From Nocardiopsis coralli (lineage in GTDB: Bacteria > Actinomycetota > Actinomycetes > Streptosporangiales > Streptosporangiaceae), in NCBI RefSeq assembly GCF_014892575.1, contig NZ_JADBGI010000012.1, positions 1 through 64,000 on the forward strand: a DNA stretch of 64,000 bases, written 5' to 3'. Below are positions 8,989-16,491 of this stretch, in pieces (the stretch's first letter is position 1; each line of letters begins with the position of its first letter). The translations under genes and the position numbers were made by a program. The notes beneath the pieces are model-generated. The model was not told the origin of the DNA and made no database searches. It saw only the letters and a program-made list of their open reading frames with translations.

Positions 8989-9269
8989 GAAACCTCCTCA
9001 CACGTGTGACCTGCTTCATAACGGCGCAATGATGAGGAAACCTAAGCGAGTGAAGTTCTCGTGTCAATATGCGTTCGTCACACCAGATTTTGTTAAGTCT
9101 GCGCCCAGAGCACGATCGACGCAGCTCGATGGCCAGGTCAGGGCAGGCATTCTGCCGACAGAACCGGTCACATCCGACCTTGTGAACTTCACATGATCTC
9201 TTGACACATCACAGTCATCCCGTTGAGATGTGCGGACGACGCCCGACGACGACACAGGAGACGCCCACA
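8989..9269. promoter_or_regulatory. Divergent promoter region of the polyol locus
   Basis: This 281-base gap is less GC-rich than its surroundings. Rightward, TTGACA at 9201-9206 is followed after 17 bases by TGAGAT (9224-9229), leading to the DeoR gene. Leftward, TTGACA (9067-9062 on the minus strand) is followed after 17 bases by TAGGTT (9044-9039), leading to the kinase gene. The perfect inverted repeat TGTGAA-C-TTCACA lies at 9181-9193, just before the rightward -35 box, and its core GAACTTCAC recurs on the minus strand at 9058-9050, inside the leftward spacer. A further perfect palindrome, TCACACGTGTGA, sits at 8998-9009 against the kinase ribosome-binding site. These are likely sites for the DeoR protein, though it is not shown which protein binds them. 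Confidence 0.65.
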
Positions 9270-10112
9270 GTGACGGTCAAGCACGGCCAGAGCCCGGACG
9301 AGCGGACCGGGCGGGACGCCGGCCACGACGACGCCCGACCGGCCGGACCCGAGGACCGCCGGGGCCTGATCACCGAGCTCGTGCTCGACCGGGGCTCCGT
9401 CTCCGCCCAGGACCTCTCCGAGAGGTTCGGCGTCTCGGTCATGACCGTGCACCGCGACCTCGACGAGCTCCAGCGGCAAGGGGTGCTGCGCAAGTCCCGG
9501 GGTGTGGCCACCGCCCAGCCCAGCGGCACCTTCGAGTCCAACGTCGCCTACCGAAGACGGGTGAACACCGACGCCAAGAAGGCGGTGGCGGCCCACGCGG
9601 CGCGCCTCGTCGAACCGGGCGCCTCGGTGCTGCTCGACGACTCCACGACGGCGGCCCGGCTCATCCCCCACCTGGGCGCCCTGACCCCGCTCACCGTCGC
9701 CACCAACTACCTCGGCGCCCTCACCGAACTCTCCCGGATCGAGGACATGCACGTGGTCGCCCTCGGCGGCACCTACGACGTGCAGCACGACTCGTTCCTG
9801 GGAACGACGTGTGTCGAGGCCATCCGTTCCATGCGCTTCGACGTGGCCTTCGTGAGCACCTCCGCGGTCGCCGCCGGCCACGCCTACCACCAGGAGGACC
9901 GCATCGTGGCGGTCAAACGCGAGATGGTCGCCGCCTCCGACACCTGCCACCTGCTGCTCGACCACAGCAAGCTCACCCGGGGCGCGCTGCACCGGCTGCT
10001 GCCCCTGGAGCGCTTCACCTCCGTGATCGTGGACTCCGCGACCCCCGAGCACGCCCTCGCCCAGCTCCGCGAACACGACGTGCGGGTGGAGGTGGCGCCC
10101 GATGCCGAATGA
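9270..10112 (+). CDS. DeoR-family transcriptional regulator
   Basis: A 280-residue sugar-responsive repressor. The DeoR-type helix-turn-helix covers about residues 43-65 (VSAQDLSERFGVSVMTVHRD), after a disordered basic N-terminus. The rest is the phosphosugar-binding domain related to ribose-5-phosphate isomerase, with VLLDDSTTAARL. The upstream in-frame ATG at 9201 overlaps the TTGACA box, so I prefer the GTG at 9270 behind CAGGAG. It heads the catabolic operon and faces the transport operon, so it most likely controls both. By family rule, the inducer would be a phosphorylated intermediate of the pathway. Confidence 0.88.
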   Translation: MTVKHGQSPDERTGRDAGHDDARPAGPEDRRGLITELVLDRGSVSAQDLSERFGVSVMTVHRDLDELQRQGVLRKSRGVATAQPSGTFESNVAYRRRVNTDAKKAVAAHAARLVEPGASVLLDDSTTAARLIPHLGALTPLTVATNYLGALTELSRIEDMHVVALGGTYDVQHDSFLGTTCVEAIRSMRFDVAFVSTSAVAAGHAYHQEDRIVAVKREMVAASDTCHLLLDHSKLTRGALHRLLPLERFTSVIVDSATPEHALAQLREHDVRVEVAPDAE

Positions 10113-10827
10113 CGGGGCCCACGGCTCCCCCGCCCCCGTGGTCTTCGACCTGGACGGCGTGCTCGTCCACACCGAACACCTGTGGGAGGAGTCCTGGGCC
10201 GCCCACTGCGCCGAGCACGGTGTGGAGTGGACCCGCGCCGACACCCTGCGCGTCCAGGGCATGAGCAGCCCGGAATGGTCGCGCGACGTCGCCGATGCGG
10301 TGCACGAACGATCCGGCGTCCGTGTCGCCCCCGAGCAGGTGCTGCGTTCCTGCGTCGCCCACATGCGCGCGGCGCTCCTGGAGGGCCGGGGCCCACTCCT
10401 GCCCGGCGCCCGCGAGCTCGTGACCGGCACCGCCGCACTGACCACCGTCGGACTCGCCTCCTCGGCCGCCCGCCCGGTCATCGACACCGTCCTGGAACGC
10501 GAGGGCCTGGCCGCGCTGTTCACCACGACGGTCTCCAGCGAGGAGGTCGCACGCGGCAAGCCCTCCCCCGACGTCTACACCGAGGCCCTGCGCCGCCTCG
10601 CCCCTCCCGACGACGGCCCCTGCCCCCTGGCCGTGGAGGACTCCGGCAACGGACTGCGCGCCGCCCACGCCGCGGGGCTCCGTGTGGTCGCGCTGCCCAA
10701 CCCCGACTACCCGCCCGGCGAGGAGGCCCTCGCCCTGGCCGAACACGTGGCGTCCGACCACGCCGATGCCGCCGCCCACCTCCGGCGCGCGCTCGCCCCG
10801 GACGGAGCACCCCCCGACGACACCTGA
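10102..10827 (+). CDS. HAD-superfamily hydrolase, beta-phosphoglucomutase-like
   Basis: A 241-residue phosphatase or phosphomutase. Motif I is VFDLDGVLVHTE with nucleophile D16 and acid D18, motif II the Ser in GLASSAAR, motif III the Lys in ARGKPSPDVY, and motif IV VEDSGNGLRA. A helical cap lies between motifs I and II, as in subfamily I enzymes of the phosphoglycolate phosphatase/beta-PGM group. The start lies inside the last codons of the DeoR gene. With the histidine phosphatase in the divergent operon, this gives the locus two candidate sugar-phosphate phosphatases alongside three kinases, which is unusual for a simple uptake-and-phosphorylate pathway. The substrate is not visible. Confidence 0.85.
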   Translation: MPNDGAHGSPAPVVFDLDGVLVHTEHLWEESWAAHCAEHGVEWTRADTLRVQGMSSPEWSRDVADAVHERSGVRVAPEQVLRSCVAHMRAALLEGRGPLLPGARELVTGTAALTTVGLASSAARPVIDTVLEREGLAALFTTTVSSEEVARGKPSPDVYTEALRRLAPPDDGPCPLAVEDSGNGLRAAHAAGLRVVALPNPDYPPGEEALALAEHVASDHADAAAHLRRALAPDGAPPDDT

Positions 10828-10840
10828 GGAGACCCGTGTC

Positions 10841-12613
10841 ATGTCCCGTCTACTCAACTCTCCCTCCGACTTCCGCGAGGACATGCTCGACGGTCTGTCC
10901 GCCGCCTACCCCAGCCACCTGACCCGTGTTCCCGGCGCCTCCGGAGTGGTCCGCAGCGCCGGGACCGGGGGCCGGGTGTCGGTCGTGGTCGGCGGCGGAT
11001 GCGGCCACTACCCCGCCTTCGCCGGGCTCGTCGGGTCCGGGCTGGCCGCGGGCGCGGTCGTGGGCGAGGTCTTCACCTCCCCCTCCGCCGAGCAGGCCCA
11101 CCGGGTCGGCCGCGCCGCCGACGAGGGCGCGGGCGTCCTGTTCAGCTTCGGCAACTACGCCGGCGACGTGATGAACTTCGGCCTGGCCGAGGAACGCCTG
11201 CGCGGCGAGGGCGTGGACTGCCGCACCGTGCTGGTCACCGACGACGTCGCCTCCGCCCCGCGTGAGGACCACGGCGCACGGCGCGGGATCGCCGGAACCC
11301 TCCCGGTGTTCAAGACCGCGGGCGCCGCCGCCGACAGAGGCGACCCGATCGACGAGGTCGAGCGCCTGGCCCGCCACGCGAACGCCCGCACCGCCACCCT
11401 GGGTGTGGGTTTCGCCGGGTGCACGGTGCCCGGGGAGAAGGAACCCCTGTTCACGGTCCCGCCCGGAAACATGGAGATCGGCCTGGGCATCCACGGCGAG
11501 CCCGGGATCGAGGAGGGGCCGCTCGTGAGCGCCTCGGAGCTGGCCCCGCTCCTGCTCGACCCGCTGCTGGCCGAACGCCCGGACGGTGCGTCGGGCCGGG
11601 TCGCGGTCGTGCTCAACGGGCTCGGCGCCACCAAGTACGAGGAGCTGTTCGTGGTGGCCTCCGGGCTGTTCCCCGCCCTGCGCCGCGCGGGGCTGGAACC
11701 GGTCCTGCCCGAGGTCGGCGAGGCGGTGACCAGCCTGGACATGGCCGGGTGCTCGCTGACGCTGGTGTGGTTGGACGACGAGCTCGAGGAGCTGTGGACG
11801 GCGCCGGCCGACACCCCCGGTTTCCGTCGCGGCGGGGCAGCCCCGCCCTCCACCGCCCCGGCCCCGCGCCCTGCCGTCGCGGAACAGGACGCCCGCTCGG
11901 CGCCCAACCCCTCGCTCGGCCCCGATGCCGGCAGCGAAACCGACCCCGACGCCTCCGCCCTGGTCTTCGCGGACCGGATCCGCGCCGCGCTCGCGGCCAT
12001 GAGCACCGCCGTGGCCGACAACAGCGACGAGCTCGGTTCCCTCGACGCGGTCGCCGGCGACGGGGACCACGGAACCGGGATGGCCCGCGGCGCCAAGGCC
12101 GCCTTCGAGGCCGCGCACGGGATCGGCGGCGGCCCCGCCACGGTGCTGCGCGCCGCGGCCGCACGCTGGGCCGACCAGGCCGGCGGGACCAGCGGCGTCC
12201 TCTGGGGCGCCATGCTCGAACGCTTCGCCGACCGCATCGGCGACCTCACCGCGCCCTCCGCCGGCGACATCGCCGCCGGGGTCGAGGCCGCCGAACAGGC
12301 CCTCGCGCGCATGGGCCGGTGCGCCCCGGGCGACAAGACGATGCTCGACGCGCTCCGCCCGTTCCGCGAGACCCTGCGTGCCCGGCTGGCGACCGGGGCC
12401 GCGCTCGACGAGGCTTGGAACGAGGCCGTCGCCGACGCCGAACACGCCGCGCGCGCCACCGCGGACCTGCGCCCGCGCGTGGGCCGGGCCCGCCCACTCG
12501 CCGACCGCAGTGTCGGCACCCCCGACCCCGGAGCGGTCTCCCTCGCCCTGTGCCTGCGGGCCGTGGCCGGGGCCTGCTCCAACCCCCCGCTCGAAGGAGG
12601 ACACCGGTCATGA
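10841..12613 (+). CDS. ATP-dependent dihydroxyacetone/erythrulose kinase, DhaK-DhaL fusion
   Basis: A 590-residue single-chain kinase of short-chain ketoses. The N-terminal DhaK domain (about 1-330) binds the substrate: GGGCGHYPAF includes His56 and GLGIHGEPG carries His218, which is the position known to bind dihydroxyacetone covalently in the family. After a Pro/Ala-rich linker (about 340-375), the DhaL domain carries the ADP/Mg loop DAVAGDGDHGTGM. The fusion indicates direct use of ATP rather than a PTS phosphodonor; no DhaM is present. In Mycobacterium smegmatis, related kinases next to an RpiB homologue phosphorylate erythrulose during threitol and erythritol use (established). The same neighbour here makes a tetrulose the favoured substrate, with dihydroxyacetone as the alternative. 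Confidence 0.88.
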   Translation: MSRLLNSPSDFREDMLDGLSAAYPSHLTRVPGASGVVRSAGTGGRVSVVVGGGCGHYPAFAGLVGSGLAAGAVVGEVFTSPSAEQAHRVGRAADEGAGVLFSFGNYAGDVMNFGLAEERLRGEGVDCRTVLVTDDVASAPREDHGARRGIAGTLPVFKTAGAAADRGDPIDEVERLARHANARTATLGVGFAGCTVPGEKEPLFTVPPGNMEIGLGIHGEPGIEEGPLVSASELAPLLLDPLLAERPDGASGRVAVVLNGLGATKYEELFVVASGLFPALRRAGLEPVLPEVGEAVTSLDMAGCSLTLVWLDDELEELWTAPADTPGFRRGGAAPPSTAPAPRPAVAEQDARSAPNPSLGPDAGSETDPDASALVFADRIRAALAAMSTAVADNSDELGSLDAVAGDGDHGTGMARGAKAAFEAAHGIGGGPATVLRAAAARWADQAGGTSGVLWGAMLERFADRIGDLTAPSAGDIAAGVEAAEQALARMGRCAPGDKTMLDALRPFRETLRARLATGAALDEAWNEAVADAEHAARATADLRPRVGRARPLADRSVGTPDPGAVSLALCLRAVAGACSNPPLEGGHRS

Positions 12614-13095
12614 CACGCACGTGGCGCCTGGTCGTGGGCAGCGACGACGCCGGGCTCGAGTACAAGGACCTCATCGCAGGCGACCTGCAGGGCGATCCCC
12701 GGGTCACCGCCGTGGTCGACGTGGGGGTGAACGGCGACGAGCACACCCCGTACCCCGACATCGGCGCGGCCGCCGCCCGGATCGTCGCCGAGGGCCGCGC
12801 CGACCGCGCGGTCCTGGTGTGCGGCACCGGCATCGGCATGGCCATCAGCGCCAACAAGGTCGCCGGGGTACGCGCCACCACGGCGCACGACAGTTACAGC
12901 ACAGAACGTTCGGTGCTGTCCAACGACTGCCAGGTCCTGACCCTGGGCCAGCGGGTCATCGGCCCCGAACTGGCCCGGCGCCTGGTGCGGGAGTGGCTGG
13001 ACTACGAGTTCGACCCGGAATCCCCCTCGCACGCGAAGGTCGAGCGGATCAACGCACTGGAGTCGGCCCGCGGGGAGGCCGGCGGTGCGCGGTGA
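12610..13095 (+). CDS. RpiB/LacAB-family sugar-phosphate isomerase
   Basis: A 161-residue aldose-ketose isomerase of the RpiB family. The catalytic Cys is C71 in VLVCGTGIGM and the ligand-binding acidic pair is near the N-terminus (GSDDAG). The segment after TTAHDSYS reads ERSVLSNDCQVLTLGQRV, unlike the classic RpiB pattern with ARxHN, and resembles the variants found beside DhaK-type kinases that interconvert erythrulose-4-phosphate and erythrose-4-phosphate. It overlaps the kinase stop as ATGA. The product erythrose-4-phosphate would enter the pentose-phosphate pathway. Ribose-5-phosphate isomerase activity remains an alternative. Confidence 0.85.
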   Translation: MTRTWRLVVGSDDAGLEYKDLIAGDLQGDPRVTAVVDVGVNGDEHTPYPDIGAAAARIVAEGRADRAVLVCGTGIGMAISANKVAGVRATTAHDSYSTERSVLSNDCQVLTLGQRVIGPELARRLVREWLDYEFDPESPSHAKVERINALESARGEAGGAR

Positions 13096-14554
13096 ACCAA
13101 CTTTCCTCGGTGTGGACGTGGGCACCTCCGTGGTCAAGGCGGTCGTCTTCGACGGCGGCGGCCGGGCGCTGGCGGTGCGCGGGCGCGAGCTCCCCCTGTC
13201 GCACGGGCCAGGCGGGGCGGTGGAGCAGGACCTCGGCGACCTCATGCGCAGCCTGGCCGAGGTCGTACGCGCGGTGGTGGCCGAGTCGGGCCGGACCCCG
13301 TCGCTGCTGGCGCTGACCGGGCAGGGCGACGGCTGTTGGCTGACCGACGCCGACCACCACCCGGTGCGTCCGGGCATGTCGTGGCTGGACGGGCGGGCCG
13401 CGGGGATCCTCCACTCCTGGGAGGAGGACGGGGTCCCCGAGGCCGTCTACCGCGCCAACGGCACCCGCATGTTCCCCGGGACCGCCGCCCCGCTGCTGGC
13501 GTGGCTGGCCGAGCACGAACCCGAGACTCTGGACCGCGCCGCCACCGCGGGTTACTGCAAGGACGCGGTGTTCGGCCGGCTCACGGGCGTGCGCGCCACC
13601 GACCCCTCCGACAGCTCGATGCCCTTCGGCGACGGCAGCGGGCGCGGTTACAGCGACACCGTCCTGTCGCTGACCGGGCTCGACGACCACCGGCACCTGC
13701 TCCCGCCGGTGCACACCCTGCCCGAGGGCCCGCTGAGCGCCGAGGGGGCCGCGCTGTTGGGCCTGCCCGAGGGGCTGCCCGTCAGTTCGGGCCCCTTCGA
13801 CTTCCCCGCCTGCGCGGTCGGCGCCGGGGTCGAGGCCGACGGTGACGCGCTGATGATCATCGGCACCACCCTGGGCTGCCTGGTGCGCACCGACCGCCTG
13901 GACACCGGCGGCGAACCGGCCGGCTTCCACATCGCGACCGGGGACCGTTGGCTGCGTGCGATGCCGGCCATGGTCGGGACCGCCTCGGTCGACTGGCTGC
14001 TGTCGACCCTTCGCATGGACGTGGACGAGCTCGGCGCCTCCCTGGCCGAGAGCGACCCCGGCGCGGGCGGGGTGGAGGTGCTCCCCTACTTGGCGACCTC
14101 CGGGGAACGCGCCCCGTTCGTGGACCCGCGCGCCCGCGGCCAGATCTCCGGGGTGCGGCTGACCACCTCCCGGCACGACCTGGTGCGCGGGGTGTGCGAG
14201 GGCCTGGCCTACGCGGCCCGGCACTGTTTCGAGACCGCGGGGCTGTCCGGCCGGCTGCTGGTGTGCGGCGGGGGTTCGCGTTCCCTGCCCTGGCTCCAGG
14301 TCTTCGCCGACGTGCTGGGCACCCCGCTGGCCACCGCCCGCGCCCCGGAGGTGGGGGCCCGCGGCGCCGTGCTGACGGCGGCGGGCGACCGGGTGGACCG
14401 CCGGGCCTGGACCGCGCCGTCCGCGGTCGTCGAGCCCGAGCCCGCCCGCGCCTCCCGTTACGAGGACGGTTACGCCCGCTACCTGGACCACCTGTCCGCG
14501 GCCCGTGCGCTGTGGCCGGACGAGCACGAGACACGAAGGAGCACACCCGCATGA
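13085..14554 (+). CDS. FGGY-family polyol kinase (erythritol-kinase-like context)
   Basis: A 489-residue kinase with phosphate loop FLGVDVGTSVVKAVVF, the second ATP motif MIIGTTLGCLVRT and adenosine motif LLVCGGGSRSLPWLQ. The GTG at 13085 lies within the last codons of the isomerase gene. It is followed, with ATGA overlap, by a GlpD-like FAD dehydrogenase; kinase plus GlpD homologue is the EryA-EryB arrangement by which Brucella phosphorylates erythritol and oxidises the phosphate (established). Here the same pair is joined to a DhaKL-RpiB pair, so the product could feed the RpiB step. Glycerol, arabitol or xylitol remain possible substrates. Confidence 0.88.
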   Translation: MRGEPTFLGVDVGTSVVKAVVFDGGGRALAVRGRELPLSHGPGGAVEQDLGDLMRSLAEVVRAVVAESGRTPSLLALTGQGDGCWLTDADHHPVRPGMSWLDGRAAGILHSWEEDGVPEAVYRANGTRMFPGTAAPLLAWLAEHEPETLDRAATAGYCKDAVFGRLTGVRATDPSDSSMPFGDGSGRGYSDTVLSLTGLDDHRHLLPPVHTLPEGPLSAEGAALLGLPEGLPVSSGPFDFPACAVGAGVEADGDALMIIGTTLGCLVRTDRLDTGGEPAGFHIATGDRWLRAMPAMVGTASVDWLLSTLRMDVDELGASLAESDPGAGGVEVLPYLATSGERAPFVDPRARGQISGVRLTTSRHDLVRGVCEGLAYAARHCFETAGLSGRLLVCGGGSRSLPWLQVFADVLGTPLATARAPEVGARGAVLTAAGDRVDRRAWTAPSAVVEPEPARASRYEDGYARYLDHLSAARALWPDEHETRRSTPA

Positions 14555-16206
14555 ACTCCGCACCCGGACAGCTGTCCCCCGCCTCCAGGGAGAACGCGCT
14601 CTCCGCGGCCGACGGCGGCACGTTCGACGTCGTGGTCGTGGGCGGCGGGATCACCGGCGCCGGGTGCGCCCTGGACGCCGCCGTCCGCGGCCTGTCGGTG
14701 CTGTTGGTGGAGGCCGGCGACCTGGCCGCCGGCACCTCCTCGCGGTCGGGCAAGACCGCGCACGGGGGCCTGCGGTACCTGGAGCAGCTCAACTTCTCCC
14801 TGGTCGCCGAGGCCCTGCGCGAGCGCGACCGCATGATCGGGGTGACCGCGCCGCACCTGGTGGGCGCCGAACCGTTCCTGCTGCCCACGACCCGGTGGTG
14901 GGAACGCCCGTACTTCGGCGCGGGCGTGCTGGCCTACGACACGATGGCGCGGGCCCGCGGCCGGTTGGGGGTCCCGCGCCACCGCCACCTGGGCCGGGCC
15001 TCGACGCGCCGCCGGGCGCCGGGGCTGGCCGACTCGGTGACGGGGGCGATCCGCTTCTTCGACGGGCGCATGGACGACGCGCGCCACACCCTGGCGGTGG
15101 CCCGGACCGCCGCGCGCGAGGGCGCGCAGGTGCTCACCCACACGCGCGCGACGGGGGCGGTCGTCGAGGGCGGGCGTGTGCGCGGGCTCCGGTTGACCGA
15201 CGCGATCTCGGGCCGGGACCTGGAGGTGCGCGCCGGCTCGGTGGTCAACGCCGCCGGGGTGTGGGCCGCCGACGTGCAGGGCCTCGCCGGGCCGGCCGGG
15301 TTCTCGGTGCGTCCGGCGAAGGGTGTGCACCTGCTCGTGGACGGGGACGCGTTCGAGTCCGACTCCGGCCTCATCGCGCGTGCGGAGGACTCGGTCATCA
15401 TCCTGCGCCGCTGGTACGGGAACTGGCTGCTGGGCACCACCGACACCGCCTACGAGGGTGACCGGGGCACCCCGTCGGTCGAGGGCTCCGACGTCGACTA
15501 CCTGCTGCGCAACGTCAACCGGTACCTGGCCCGGCCCCTGGACCGCTCCGACGTGCTGGGCGCCTACGCGGGTCTGCGCCCGCTGTTGTCGGCCGAGAGC
15601 GGGTCGGGGGCGACCTCCGCCCTCTCGCGCGACCACACGGTGGTGACCGGTCCCTCGGGCATGGTCACGGTGGTGGGCGGCAAGTACACCACCTACCGGG
15701 TGATGGCCCGCGACGCCGTCGACACTGCGGCGCGGGAGGCGGGGATCGACGCGGGGCCGTGCCGCACGGCCGACCTGCCGCTGGTGGGCGCGGACGGCCA
15801 CGAGGAGGTGGGCCGCGAGCTGGACCGGCTGGCCGCGGAGGCCGGGACCCCGGAGGCAGAGGCCGCACGCATGCTCCCCCGGTACGGCGGTGAACTGCCG
15901 GACGTGCTGCGTTGGGACGGCGACGGGGCCGGACCGAAGATCGCCGGCCACCTGGCCTCGGAGCTCCGCCGGGCGGTGACCCACGAGGGCGCGATGACCC
16001 TCTCCGACGTGCTCGTGCGCCGGACCCGGGCGTCGATCACCGCCGAGCACGGCGGCGTGGACGAGGCCCCGCGGGTCGCCGAGCTCCTCGCCCCGCTGCT
16101 GGGGTGGTCGCCCGGACACGCCGCCGAGGAGGTGAAACGCTACCGGGCCGAGGTCGAACGCGACCGCAACGCATTGATCAGTGACGGAGGGTCACAAGAC
16201 CCGTAA
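14551..16206 (+). CDS. GlpD-like FAD-dependent polyol-phosphate dehydrogenase
   Basis: A 551-residue flavoprotein of the glycerol-3-phosphate dehydrogenase family. The FAD-binding motif VVVVGGGITGAG begins near residue 27, followed by LVEAGDLAAGTSSRSGKTAHGG and the conserved HGGLRYLEQ region; the DAO C-terminal helical domain covers roughly the last 130 residues. It is likely membrane-associated and passes electrons to quinone, as in the family. The ATG at 14551 overlaps the kinase stop and has GAAGGAG. A separate, more canonical GlpD is encoded at 28.7-30.2 kb, which supports a specialised role here, for example oxidation of erythritol phosphate (EryB-like). Operon end; a terminator follows. 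Confidence 0.87.
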   Translation: MNSAPGQLSPASRENALSAADGGTFDVVVVGGGITGAGCALDAAVRGLSVLLVEAGDLAAGTSSRSGKTAHGGLRYLEQLNFSLVAEALRERDRMIGVTAPHLVGAEPFLLPTTRWWERPYFGAGVLAYDTMARARGRLGVPRHRHLGRASTRRRAPGLADSVTGAIRFFDGRMDDARHTLAVARTAAREGAQVLTHTRATGAVVEGGRVRGLRLTDAISGRDLEVRAGSVVNAAGVWAADVQGLAGPAGFSVRPAKGVHLLVDGDAFESDSGLIARAEDSVIILRRWYGNWLLGTTDTAYEGDRGTPSVEGSDVDYLLRNVNRYLARPLDRSDVLGAYAGLRPLLSAESGSGATSALSRDHTVVTGPSGMVTVVGGKYTTYRVMARDAVDTAAREAGIDAGPCRTADLPLVGADGHEEVGRELDRLAAEAGTPEAEAARMLPRYGGELPDVLRWDGDGAGPKIAGHLASELRRAVTHEGAMTLSDVLVRRTRASITAEHGGVDEAPRVAELLAPLLGWSPGHAAEEVKRYRAEVERDRNALISDGGSQDP

Positions 16207-16257
16207 AGTCATGACTCCCAGCGACAAGGGGGTAACAATGCGTACGAGATATCGGAA

Positions 16258-16301
16258 CACCCGATCGGGTGAGGCGCAGGCGGGCACCGTCCCCTGCGCC
16301 T
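16258..16301 (+). terminator. Terminator of the polyol catabolic operon
   Basis: A perfect nine-base stem, AGGCGCAGG (16272-16280) and CCTGCGCCT (16293-16301), with a 12-base loop is followed by TTCTCGTG, a typical GC-rich actinomycete terminator about 70 bases after the operon stop. Directly before it is a perfect 14-base palindrome, CACCCGATCGGGTG (16258-16271), which may add to the structure or be a protein site. The remainder of 16207-16491 holds no supported gene. Confidence 0.7.
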
Positions 16302-16491
16302 TTCTCGTGTCCGGGGCGCCTGTGGCCACGCGGGTTTGTGGTGATCAGCGGTGAGCCGCCGCAGACGTCACCGTTCGGTGGCCGGATGTTGGCCGCGTCA
16401 TGGCACCTCGTTCAGGCCGGTCGACCAGGGTTGCTCTCCGCCGGTTCCCCTTGGCCGGCGCAGTTCCCCCGAGACTTCGGAGAGCGACCCC

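Noticed and set aside
16238..16354. A 38-codon frame starting ATGCGTACG after a G-rich stretch
   Set aside because: It runs through the palindrome and the terminator stem at 16258-16301, has no recognisable protein pattern and is more simply explained as chance in GC-rich DNA.
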